Shown: in pieces, positions 1 to 5,898 of the stretch
Layout of the letters: each line of letters starts with the position of its first letter
Numbering within the stretch: position 1 is the stretch's first letter
Source: Pseudomonadota bacterium
Lineage (GTDB): Bacteria > Pseudomonadota > Alphaproteobacteria > Rhizobiales > Devosiaceae
DNA: 9,398 bases
NCBI GenBank assembly: GCA_023387585.1
Contig: JAEWHZ010000080.1
Coordinates: 1-9,398 of the forward strand
Direction of reading: 5' to 3'
Made by a program: the position numbers and the translations under genes
The notes under the pieces: model-generated
Seen by the model: only the letters and a program-made list of their open reading frames with translations
Told to the model about the DNA's origin: nothing
Database searches by the model: none

Positions 1-13
1 GAAGTCTAAGCGA

Positions 14-43
14 TTGCGTCTGCCGCGCCGGCATTGCTAAAAG
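14..43 (+). promoter_or_regulatory. Candidate promoter for gatCA
   Basis: A TTGCGT element (14-19) lies 18 bases before TAAAAG (38-43). The latter is preceded by TGC, so it resembles an extended -10. Transcription would start near base 50, about 25 bases before the gatC start. The match to the sigma-70 consensus is only partial. The gene to the left is outside the window, so read-through from it cannot be excluded. Confidence 0.35.
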
Positions 44-75
44 CCGCGCGTCAGTGTCTCCACGAGGTTTCCGTC

Positions 76-363
76 ATGTCCGTCGACGCCAACACGGTCA
101 AGCGCATCGGCCGGCTCGCCCGCATCCGCATCGAAGAGGACGAGGTCGAGAGCTATCGCGAGGAGATCAACGTGATCCTCGGCTTCGTCGAGCAGCTTGG
201 CGAGGTCGACGTTGCGGGCGTCGAACCGATGACCTCGGTGGCGCCGATGCAGCTGCGCCAGCGCGAGGACGTGGTCAGCGATGGCGACTATGCCGAAAGG
301 GTGGTCGCCAATGCGCCGCTGAGCGAGGACGATTTCTTCATGGTGCCCAAGGTCGTCGAATAG
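76..363 (+). CDS. gatC: Asp/Glu-tRNA(Asn/Gln) amidotransferase subunit C
   Basis: GatC is the small subunit of the GatCAB amidotransferase, which converts misacylated Glu-tRNA(Gln) and/or Asp-tRNA(Asn) to the cognate amide form in the cytoplasm. It wraps around GatA and stabilises the GatA-GatB interface. The 95 residues match the family's usual length. The N-terminal helical part (about residues 5-42) and the characteristic segment GVEPMTSVAPM (about 48-58) are visible. The conserved tail has the pattern NAPLSEDDFFMVPKVVE. I chose the ATG at 76 because GAGG (64-67) sits 8 bases upstream and the protein then begins like other GatC proteins; an in-frame upstream start at 34 would add an unconserved extension. 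gatA follows 73 bases downstream and is probably co-transcribed. Confidence 0.95.
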   Translation: MSVDANTVKRIGRLARIRIEEDEVESYREEINVILGFVEQLGEVDVAGVEPMTSVAPMQLRQREDVVSDGDYAERVVANAPLSEDDFFMVPKVVE

Positions 364-436
364 ATCCCGTCGGGCGAGGTTGCCCCGCCGGGCGCGAGCC
401 CCTACACACGCTGCCACAATCCGAGCGAGTTGCCAG

Positions 437-1918
437 TTGACCGATCTCACCAGACTGAGCCTTGCCGAGGCCCGCAAAGGCCTTCGCGACAAGCGTTTCT
501 CCGCCCCCGAGCTGACCGAGGCCTATATCGGCGCCATCGAGGCGGCCAATGCGGCGCTCAACGCCTATGTCGCGACGACGCCCGATATCGCCCGCGACAT
601 GGCCAGGGCTAGCCAGGCGCGGCTCGATGCCGGCGAGGGCGGGGCGCTTGAAGGCATTCCGCTCGGCATCAAGGATCTGTTCGCCACCAAGGGCGTGCAC
701 ACCCAGGCGGCGAGCCACATCCTCGACGGCTTCAGGCCCGAATACGAATCGAGCGTCACCGCCAATCTGTGGCGCGACGGCGCGGTGATGCTGGGCAAGC
801 TGAACATGGACGAGTTCGCCATGGGCTCGTCCAACGAGACCTCCTATTACGGCCCGGTGGTCAGCCCGTGGCGGGCGGCCGGCTCCGATGCGCCGCTGGT
901 GCCCGGCGGCTCGTCGGGCGGCTCGGCCGCGGCGGTGTCGGCCGGGCTGTGCGCTGGCGCCATGGCCACTGATACCGGCGGTTCGATCCGTCAGCCGGCG
1001 GCCTTCACCGGCACGGTCGGCATCAAGCCGACCTATGGCCGCTGCTCGCGCTGGGGCACGGTCGCCTTCGCCTCCTCGCTCGATCAGGCCGGGCCGATCG
1101 CCCGCACGGTCGAGGACTGCGCCATCCTTCTGACGTCGATGTCGGGGTTCGACCCCAAGGATTCGACCAGCGCCGATCTCGCCGTTCCCGACTTCGCCGC
1201 CGCCGTCGAGCGCGGGGTGAAGGGCCTCGTCATCGGCGTGCCGCGCGAATACCGCATGGACGGCATGCCGGAAGAGATCGAGACGCTGTGGACGCAGGGG
1301 CTCGATTGGCTCAAGGCCGAAGGCGCGACGATCAGGGACATCTCGCTGCCACACACGAAATACGCGCTGCCGACCTATTATATCGTGGCGCCCGCCGAGG
1401 CCTCCTCCAACCTCGCCCGCTATGACGGAGTGCGGTACGGGCTGCGCGTCACCGGCCAGGACATCACCGACATGTACGAGCTCACCCGCGCCGCCGGGTT
1501 CGGGCGCGAGGTGAAGCGGCGCATCATGATCGGCACCTATGTGCTCAGCGCCGGCTATTACGATGCCTATTACGTCAAGGCGCAGAAGGTGCGCACGCTG
1601 ATCAAGCGCGATTTCGACCAGGCCTTCGCCGACGGGGTCGATGCCATCCTGACGCCGGCCACGCCCTCCGCCGCCTTCGGCATAGGCGACCAGGATTTGG
1701 GCGCCGATCCGGTGAAGATGTATCTCAACGACGTATTCACCGTCACCGTCAACATGGCCGGGCTGCCGGGCATCGCCGTGCCGGCGGGCCGGGACGGGCA
1801 GGGGCTGCCGCTGGGGTTGCAACTGATCGGCCGCCCCTTCGACGAAGAAACCCTGTTCGCCGCCGCCCGCGTGATCGAGCGCAATGCCGGCAGCTTCGCG
1901 CCGGCGCCGTGGTGGTGA
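437..1918 (+). CDS. gatA: Asp/Glu-tRNA(Asn/Gln) amidotransferase subunit A
   Basis: GatA is the amidase-signature subunit that hydrolyses glutamine and passes ammonia to GatB for transamidation of the misacylated tRNA. With a TTG start at 437 the product has 493 residues, typical for GatA. The Ser-cisSer-Lys triad is complete: Lys79 in GIKDLF, Ser159 in VPGGSSGGSAAAV and Ser183 in DTGGSIRQPA. The 24-residue spacing of the two serines equals that of characterised GatA. The start is inferred: the protein from 437 begins MTDLTRLSLAEA as in relatives, and a purine-rich GCGAG lies 7 bases upstream. An in-frame ATG at 380 would add 19 residues without family support and would begin just after gatC. 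The gene completes a gatC-gatA unit. The tRNA-binding subunit gene gatB is not found in the rest of the window. Confidence 0.96.
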   Translation: MTDLTRLSLAEARKGLRDKRFSAPELTEAYIGAIEAANAALNAYVATTPDIARDMARASQARLDAGEGGALEGIPLGIKDLFATKGVHTQAASHILDGFRPEYESSVTANLWRDGAVMLGKLNMDEFAMGSSNETSYYGPVVSPWRAAGSDAPLVPGGSSGGSAAAVSAGLCAGAMATDTGGSIRQPAAFTGTVGIKPTYGRCSRWGTVAFASSLDQAGPIARTVEDCAILLTSMSGFDPKDSTSADLAVPDFAAAVERGVKGLVIGVPREYRMDGMPEEIETLWTQGLDWLKAEGATIRDISLPHTKYALPTYYIVAPAEASSNLARYDGVRYGLRVTGQDITDMYELTRAAGFGREVKRRIMIGTYVLSAGYYDAYYVKAQKVRTLIKRDFDQAFADGVDAILTPATPSAAFGIGDQDLGADPVKMYLNDVFTVTVNMAGLPGIAVPAGRDGQGLPLGLQLIGRPFDEETLFAAARVIERNAGSFAPAPWW

Positions 1919-1974
1919 GAGGCACGAGGTTGACCCTGACCGGGCGGTTCACTATTTCCAACTGAGCATCATCG

Positions 1975-1990
1975 GCGGCCCATGGGCCGC
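1975..1990. repeat. 16-bp perfect palindrome after gatA
   Basis: GCGGCCCATGGGCCGC is an exact palindrome starting 57 bases after the gatA stop. In RNA it could fold as a short stem with a CATG loop. It could act as part of a transcription stop signal or as a protein binding site. No T-tract follows. Confidence 0.6.
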
Positions 1991-2006
1991 ATCTCCCTCC
2001 CGCCCG

Positions 2007-2026
2007 GCGCCCGCCGCGGCGGGCGC
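2007..2026. repeat. 20-bp perfect palindrome after gatA
   Basis: GCGCCCGCCGCGGCGGGCGC is an exact 20-base palindrome, 16 bases beyond the preceding 16-base palindrome and about 50 bases before the next gene. As RNA it would form an 8-bp G/C stem closed by a four-base loop. It may terminate gatCA transcription, but the following bases (AGCTATGG) contain no U-tract, so the role is uncertain. Confidence 0.6.
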
Positions 2027-2045
2027 AGCTATGGATAGGACCGTC

Positions 2046-2061
2046 CCTCGCTTCGGCGGGG
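2046..2061 (+). terminator. UUCG tetraloop hairpin, possible terminator or 5'-UTR structure
   Basis: CCTCGC and GCGGGG (with one G-U pair) enclose a TTCG loop (2052-2055), a very stable RNA tetraloop. It ends 16 bases before the start of the next gene and only 6 bases before that gene's ribosome binding site. It could stop gatCA read-through or sit in the 5' leader of the 105-residue protein. No U-tract is present. Confidence 0.35.
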
Positions 2062-2077
2062 CGGGATAAGGTTGAAG

Positions 2078-2395
2078 ATGGCCCAAGACGTTTTTTCCAC
2101 CCTCGACTGGTCCGAGCCGCCCAAGGACATGTCCAAGCCGCTCCAGGCCCTGTGGTGGGTGAAGAAGGGCGGGCTGCGCGTCGGCCCCGAATGGGATCAG
2201 GCCCATTCCATCGTCCAGGCGATGGAGGGCGTGCAGTCCTTCGACTGGGTGCATGCGCTGCTGCACTGGATCGAGGCCGATATGGGCAATGCCGATTACT
2301 GGTATCGCCGCGCCGGCAAGAAGCGCGCGACCGCCAGCGTGTCGCAGGAATGGGAACACATCGCCGCCGAGCTGAGCGCGGTGACGCGGCACTGA
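2078..2395 (+). CDS. Conserved hypothetical protein (105 aa)
   Basis: The function is unknown. The 105-residue soluble protein has no signal peptide or membrane segment. It is rich in Trp and His. The central block LHWIEADMGNADYWYRRAG (about 62-80) and the earlier LWWVKKGGLRVGPEWDQAH (about 25-43) look like conserved family motifs. I recall similar short proteins near gatCAB genes in Hyphomicrobiales, but I cannot assign a domain name. The ATG at 2078 is preferred: AAGG (2068-2071) lies 6 bases upstream, whereas a TTG two codons earlier would overlap that site. It lies 159 bases after gatA, behind a palindrome-rich spacer, so it may be either the end of the gat unit or a separate gene. Composition matches its neighbours. 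Confidence 0.85.
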   Translation: MAQDVFSTLDWSEPPKDMSKPLQALWWVKKGGLRVGPEWDQAHSIVQAMEGVQSFDWVHALLHWIEADMGNADYWYRRAGKKRATASVSQEWEHIAAELSAVTRH

Positions 2396-2442
2396 TCGCG
2401 CCCGCCGCCGCACCACACGCATTTTTGACGCGGCCCCATGCC

Positions 2443-2472
2443 TTGCGCCGGCCCGACCGCACCACATATGCT
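2443..2472 (+). promoter_or_regulatory. Candidate promoter for the small membrane protein
   Basis: TTGCGC (2443-2448) is separated by 18 bases from TATGCT (2467-2472), a four-of-six match to the -10 consensus. The predicted start of transcription is near 2479, just before the ribosome binding site at 2487. The -35 match is weak, so this is tentative. Confidence 0.35.
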
Positions 2473-2486
2473 GGCCATGCGTCCCC

Positions 2487-2491
2487 GGAGG
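2487..2491 (+). promoter_or_regulatory. Ribosome binding site that fixes a TTG start
   Basis: GGAGG lies 7 bases before the TTG at 2499. No in-frame ATG or GTG is available at a suitable distance, so this strong site is the reason for accepting the rare start codon of the downstream membrane protein gene. Confidence 0.8.
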
Positions 2492-2498
2492 CTCGCTA

Positions 2499-2819
2499 TT
2501 GGACAGCCGTCATTTCAGCAAGAACCAGTTCCGGCTCAACCGGCTTTTCGACCGCATCGAGCGCGGCTTCCCGATCGCGGCGCGCATCGTCGCCTTCCTG
2601 CGCCTGCCCGGCGCGCGGCTGATCCGCATCCCGCTCGGCATCCTGCTGGTGATCGGCGGGATTTTCAGCTTCCTGCCGGTGCTGGGCATCTGGATGCTGC
2701 CGCTGGGTCTGCTGTTGCTGGCCATCGACCTGCCGTTCCTGCAGGCGCCGGTCAATTGGAGCCTGGTGCGCGGCCAGCGCAAATGGACCATGTTCCGCCG
2801 CTCGCGGCGCCGGCATTAG
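2499..2819 (+). CDS. Small two-helix membrane protein
   Basis: The 106-residue protein probably sits in the inner membrane; its biochemical role is unknown. A basic, soluble N-terminus (1-38) is followed by two hydrophobic helices (about 41-59 and 61-79) joined by a tight Pro-containing turn, with the run IPLGILLVIGGIFSFLPVLG then WMLPLGLLLLAIDLP. The C-terminus is strongly basic (ending RRSRRRH), which suggests both ends are cytoplasmic. The hairpin resembles the small PGPGW-type transmembrane proteins; this is resemblance from memory, not a domain hit. The TTG start is set by a strong GGAGG site. Its stop codon overlaps the stop codon of the convergent nucleosidase gene, leaving no room for a separate terminator. 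Confidence 0.82.
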   Translation: MDSRHFSKNQFRLNRLFDRIERGFPIAARIVAFLRLPGARLIRIPLGILLVIGGIFSFLPVLGIWMLPLGLLLLAIDLPFLQAPVNWSLVRGQRKWTMFRRSRRRH

Positions 2820-3445
2820 AGTAGTTCCCCAACCGCCATCAGCGCTTCGATGCGGTCCACCGCCCCGGCCAGCTTCTCGTCGATGACCCCGAGATAGCGC
2901 AGCCAGTCCTCATATTGCGTCAGCCCCTCGCGCCCGTCCGAAATGCCCCGCAGCGCCAGCAGCGGCACGCCGGCCGAATGGCAGGCGCGCAGCACGGCAA
3001 ACGTTTCCATGTCGGCCATGTCGGCCTCGATCGCGCGATAGGTGTCGCCATTGACGATGGCGGCGCCGGTCGACAGCTGCGCCGTGGGATAGCCCGGCAA
3101 AGTGAGCTTCAGGTCGAGCTCGGCCGGCAGGCCGGTCAGCGGCGTGACGCCCTTCTCGAACCCCAGCGCGGTGACGTCCATGTCGCGATAGCGCACCGAG
3201 CGCACCCCATAGAGCCCCGCCTGCTCCAGCGTATCCGAACCCGCCGAGCCGAGCGAGACGACGAGGCGCGGGCCGTCGCCGGCCACCTCGCGCAGCGCCA
3301 GATGGCGGGCGAGGTTGACGCCGGCCTCGACCGGGCCGATGCCGATCATCAGTGGCGCGATGCGGGCGCGCAGCGCTGGGCCGAACTCGGCATCGGCGGC
3401 CATGACGTAGAGCACGCCGGTCTCCGACAGCGCGGCTCCGCTCAC
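2816..3445 (-). CDS. 5'-methylthioadenosine/S-adenosylhomocysteine nucleosidase family protein
   Basis: Members of this phosphorylase/nucleosidase family (COG0775) cleave the N-glycosidic bond of methylthioadenosine or S-adenosylhomocysteine, releasing adenine and feeding the methyl cycle and methionine salvage. The product has 209 residues. The residues expected for catalysis are visible: Glu20 near the N-terminus (AADAEFGPA), Met146-Glu147 in ADMETFAV, and the general acid Asp170 in GISDG. The GIGPVEAGVN loop (35-44) also fits the family. These correspond to Glu12, Glu174 and Asp197 of the E. coli enzyme. It starts with GTG, which overlaps the stop of the WYL regulator by 4 bases (GTGA), and GAGGA lies 6 bases before the start. 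The exact substrate is not proven; a related nucleoside is possible. It converges on the membrane protein gene with a 4-base overlap. Confidence 0.85.
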   Translation of the reverse strand: MSGAALSETGVLYVMAADAEFGPALRARIAPLMIGIGPVEAGVNLARHLALREVAGDGPRLVVSLGSAGSDTLEQAGLYGVRSVRYRDMDVTALGFEKGVTPLTGLPAELDLKLTLPGYPTAQLSTGAAIVNGDTYRAIEADMADMETFAVLRACHSAGVPLLALRGISDGREGLTQYEDWLRYLGVIDEKLAGAVDRIEALMAVGELL

Positions 3446-4137
3446 GCCGGGTCCTCGGATCCCATCTCGACGCGGAAATAATGCGAGATGGAGATGTCGT
3501 CCCTCGCCTCATAGGCGTCCTCGAGCACGTCGAGATCGAGAATGCGGTCGAGCCGGAAATTGCGATAGGCGGTGCGGGTCTCGCACCAGGCGAGGATGGT
3601 CCACAGCGCGCCCCAGCTCATCAGCCCCAGCGGCCAGATCACACGCTGCGTTTCCTCGCCCGCTTCGTTGCGATAGAAGATGCGGAGCTTTCTGAGGTCG
3701 GCGATGGCGTGGCGCACCAGCGCGTGGCGCTCGCGCTCGGCGGCGAAGCGTCCCGTCACCGGGATGCGATAGGGCAGGTTCTCGAGATCCTTCTTGATGG
3801 AATCGGTGAGCACGGCGCGCACGCGCTGCTCGGCGGCGTTGGCCGCCAGCGCCAGCTCGGGATCGGTGAAGGCGCGGACATATTTGAGGCCGATGACCAG
3901 GGCCAGGGCTTCGTCGGGTGCGAACATCAGCGGCGGCAGATGGGTGCGCGGCGCCAGCATGTAGCCGACCCCGGCATCGCCCGAAACCGGCACGCCCGAG
4001 GCGGCCAGCGCCGCGATATCGCGATAGATGGTGCGCTCGGACACTTCGAGCTCGTCGGCCAGCTGGCGCGCGGTGACGGCCATGCGCCGCCCGCGCAGCA
4101 GGTTGACGAGCGTGAACAGCCTTTCGGCCTTCGACAT
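3442..4137 (-). CDS. WYL-domain (YafY-type) transcriptional regulator
   Basis: This is a 231-residue DNA-binding regulator. Residues about 5-58 form a DeoR-like winged helix-turn-helix (ARQLADELEVSERTIYRDIAAL, then GVPV...GVGYML). Residues about 138-205 form a WYL ligand-sensing domain (RIFYRNEAGEETQ...IWPLGLMSWGALW, then WCETRTAYRNFRLDRI). The literal W-Y-L triplet is replaced by WTI (179-181), as in other alphaproteobacterial members known to me. The start ATG has GGAG 7 bases upstream. The stop overlaps the GTG of the nucleosidase by 4 bases, so the two proteins are made from one message and probably share a function. WYL domains are thought to bind small ligands or nucleic acid; the ligand here is unknown. 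Autoregulation is common in the family but is not shown here. Confidence 0.9.
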   Translation of the reverse strand: MSKAERLFTLVNLLRGRRMAVTARQLADELEVSERTIYRDIAALAASGVPVSGDAGVGYMLAPRTHLPPLMFAPDEALALVIGLKYVRAFTDPELALAANAAEQRVRAVLTDSIKKDLENLPYRIPVTGRFAAERERHALVRHAIADLRKLRIFYRNEAGEETQRVIWPLGLMSWGALWTILAWCETRTAYRNFRLDRILDLDVLEDAYEARDDISISHYFRVEMGSEDPA

Positions 4138-4238
4138 GCGGCGGCTCCGATTCGCCCAGGTCCGCGAAGTCTAGCAAGTGTGCGCCGCATTGGCTCGCTC
4201 CGATGCATCCGGCCGGAGCGAGGATAGGCGTTCGTCGC

Positions 4239-4251
4239 GACAGCGCCTGTC
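4239..4251. promoter_or_regulatory. Inverted repeat upstream of the WYL regulator, possible operator
   Basis: GACAG-CGC-CTGTC has 5-base arms and a 3-base centre and lies about 100 bases upstream of the regulator's start, between it and the DUF2934 gene. Its size suits a dimeric repressor. It is short, and no second copy was seen, so an operator role is speculative. Confidence 0.25.
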
Positions 4252-4263
4252 AGCGGCGAGGGA

Positions 4264-4295
4264 CCGGCCCTGCGCGGGAGGCACGGCAGGGCCGG
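4264..4295 (-). terminator. Hairpin terminator after the DUF2934 gene
   Basis: CCGGCCCTGC and GCAGGGCCGG form an exact 10-bp stem around a 12-base loop. On the - strand the stem begins 13 bases after the stop codon at 4309-4311. There is no U-tract after it, so it is not a classical intrinsic terminator. Its position at a gene end, before the next promoter region, still supports a terminator or mRNA-end role. Confidence 0.55.
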
Positions 4296-4308
4296 GTTCG
4301 TGGGACCG

Positions 4309-4524
4309 TCAGGCCGCTTTCTTCGCGCGCGGGGCGCGCTTGCGGGCGGGTGGCCGGATGGCGGTGGCGGTTTCGGAGGCCAGTTCGGAGACCGCCTTGA
4401 ACCAATAGGCCTGGTCCATGCCCTCCGGCCGGCCGTCTTCTTCCCAGAAGGCATATGCGCGGCGTTCGATCTCGGCTTGCATGTCAGCGTTCACAAAGGC
4501 CGTCCTTTCGTTCGCATCATGCAC
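4309..4524 (-). CDS. DUF2934 family protein
   Basis: The protein is small (71 residues) and its molecular role is unknown. The core IERRAYAFWEEDGRPEGMDQ-YWFKAVSEL (about 19-48) matches the DUF2934 pattern of R-AY-W---G-P-G---W--A--E, a family common in rhizobia. The last about 15 residues (RPPARKRAPRAKKAA) form a basic Ala/Lys/Pro tail like those of histone H1-like proteins, which suggests contact with nucleic acid; this is inference. The start is uncertain. GTG at 4524 has GAGGA only 4 bases upstream. An in-frame GTG at 4494 has AAAGGA 8 bases upstream and would give 61 residues with the whole domain retained. The gene diverges from the flavoprotein gene and is followed by a strong hairpin. 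Confidence 0.8.
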   Translation of the reverse strand: MHDANERTAFVNADMQAEIERRAYAFWEEDGRPEGMDQAYWFKAVSELASETATAIRPPARKRAPRAKKAA

Positions 4525-4669
4525 GGAATCCTCGCCCGGTGTGGTTGACGAAGAATGAAGATCGCGGGCGCAACCCGATCACATCTGCATGCGGGGCAAA
4601 TGCGGGGGGAAGCCTGTTCGGCCGATGGCGGGGCGGCTAAACAGGGGCGCGAATCCGGCTCGGCGGGGG

Positions 4670-5863
4670 ATGATGGACAGGCATATTGCGGTGATCGGCG
4701 GCGGCCCGGCCGGGCTGATGGCGGCGGAAATCCTGTCGGCGGCGGGGCTTGCGGTGACGGTGTTCGACGCAAGGCCGACCGTGGGGCGCAAGTTCCTGAT
4801 GGCCGGCAAGTCAGGGCTGAACATCGCCAATGTCGAGGAAGGCGCCAGGCTGCGCGGCCGCTACGGCGAGGCGGCGCAAATGCTGGCGCCGGCGCTCGGC
4901 GCCTTCGATGCCGGCGCCATCCGCGACTGGATGACGGGATTGGGGATCGAGAGTTTCGTCGGCACCTCGGGCCGCATCTTTCCTGTGACGATGAAGGCTT
5001 CGCCGCTGCTGCGGGCCTGGCTGGCGCGGCTGGCCGGGCAGGGCGTGACCATCGCCCCGCGCCACGACTGGCAGGGCTTTGACGGCGACGCGCTGGTTTT
5101 CGCAACGCCCGGGGGGCGGCAGGTGCGGCGCTTCGATCGCGTCGTGCTGGCGCTGGGCGGGGCGAGCTGGCCGGCACTGGGCTCGGATGCGCGCTGGGTG
5201 CCCTGGCTGCGCGAGCGGGGCGTCGAGACGGCGCCCTTCGTGCCGGCCAATTGCGGCTTCGTCGCCGGGTGGAGCGCGAAGTTCGCGGAACGCTTCGCCG
5301 GCCAGCCGCTGAAGCCGATCCGCGCCGACGGGCTGGCGGGGGAATGCGTGGTGACGGGAACGGGCCTCGAGGGCGGGGTGATCTATACGCTGTCTTCCGG
5401 TCTGCGCGACGCGATCGCCGCCACCGGGCAGGCCGTGCTGCACCTCGATCTGGTGCCGGGGCGCGACGAGGCCGAACTGGCCGCGGCGCTGGCGAGACAA
5501 CCGCGCAAGGCGAGCTTCAGCAACCGGCTGCGCAAGGGTGCCGGCCTTTCTGCGGTGAAGACGGGGCTGGTGCGCGAGGTGGCGGCCGAGGCGCCGGGCC
5601 TCGATCCGGCGGCGCTGGCCGGCGTTCTGAAGCGCCTGAAGGTGACGCTCACGGCCACGGCCTCGATCGACAGGGCGATCTCCGCCGCCGGCGGCGTGCG
5701 TTGGACGGGAATCGGCGAGGATTATCAGCTGCATGCGCTGCCCGGCATCTTCGTTGCCGGCGAGATGATCGACTGGGAGGCGCCGACCGGCGGCTATCTG
5801 CTGACGGCATGCCTCGCCACCGGCCGTGCTGCGGCGCGCGGGGTGCTGGACAGCCTCGAATGA
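4670..5863 (+). CDS. HI0933-type NAD(P)/FAD-dependent oxidoreductase
   Basis: This is a 397-residue flavoprotein of the HI0933/BaiN-like family (close to the TIGR03862 PP4765 type); its physiological substrate is unknown. The N-terminus is a Rossmann FAD site: VIGGGPAG (8-15), followed by acidic Asp33, expected to bind the FAD ribose. The family signature GRKFLMAGKSGLN (39-51) follows. Other hallmarks are LALGGASWPALGSDA, PANCGF, ASIDRAISAAGGV, and the C-terminal FAD-contacting block GIFVAGEMIDWEAPTGGYLL. Two adjacent ATGs (4670 and 4673) are possible starts. A G-rich run just upstream fits 4673 slightly better by spacing. The in-frame ATG at 4589 would put 27 unrelated residues before the FAD motif and is rejected. 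The gene diverges from the DUF2934 gene and converges on the aldose dehydrogenase gene. Confidence 0.9.
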   Translation: MMDRHIAVIGGGPAGLMAAEILSAAGLAVTVFDARPTVGRKFLMAGKSGLNIANVEEGARLRGRYGEAAQMLAPALGAFDAGAIRDWMTGLGIESFVGTSGRIFPVTMKASPLLRAWLARLAGQGVTIAPRHDWQGFDGDALVFATPGGRQVRRFDRVVLALGGASWPALGSDARWVPWLRERGVETAPFVPANCGFVAGWSAKFAERFAGQPLKPIRADGLAGECVVTGTGLEGGVIYTLSSGLRDAIAATGQAVLHLDLVPGRDEAELAAALARQPRKASFSNRLRKGAGLSAVKTGLVREVAAEAPGLDPAALAGVLKRLKVTLTATASIDRAISAAGGVRWTGIGEDYQLHALPGIFVAGEMIDWEAPTGGYLLTACLATGRAAARGVLDSLE

Positions 5864-5865
5864 GG

Positions 5866-5889
5866 GCGGGGCGGTCGATGCCGCCCCGC
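5866..5889. terminator. Hairpin between convergent genes
   Basis: GCGGGGCGG and CCGCCCCGC form a perfect 9-bp stem around TCGATG. It almost fills the 35-base gap between the stop of the flavoprotein gene and the stop of the convergent aldose dehydrogenase gene. It would fold in either transcript and probably ends both. No U-tract is visible on either side. Confidence 0.6.
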
Positions 5890-5898
5890 AGCCAGGAT

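Noticed and set aside
338..1822. Long open frame (494 codons) on the - strand opposite gatA
   Set aside because: It is antisense to a gatA gene with a complete catalytic triad. The translation is His/Arg/Gly-rich without any domain, as expected from the third-position GC bias of the opposite strand.
2425..2430. TTGACG resembling a -35 element after the 105-residue protein gene
   Set aside because: No -10-like sequence lies at 16-19 bases. The pair at 2443/2467 is a better candidate.
3481..4227. Open frame on the + strand opposite the WYL regulator
   Set aside because: It is antisense to a regulator with clear HTH and WYL domains. It is a mirror frame produced by high GC.
4545..4550. TTGACG resembling a -35 element before the flavoprotein gene
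   Set aside because: The bases 16-19 downstream are GC-rich and contain no -10-like hexamer.
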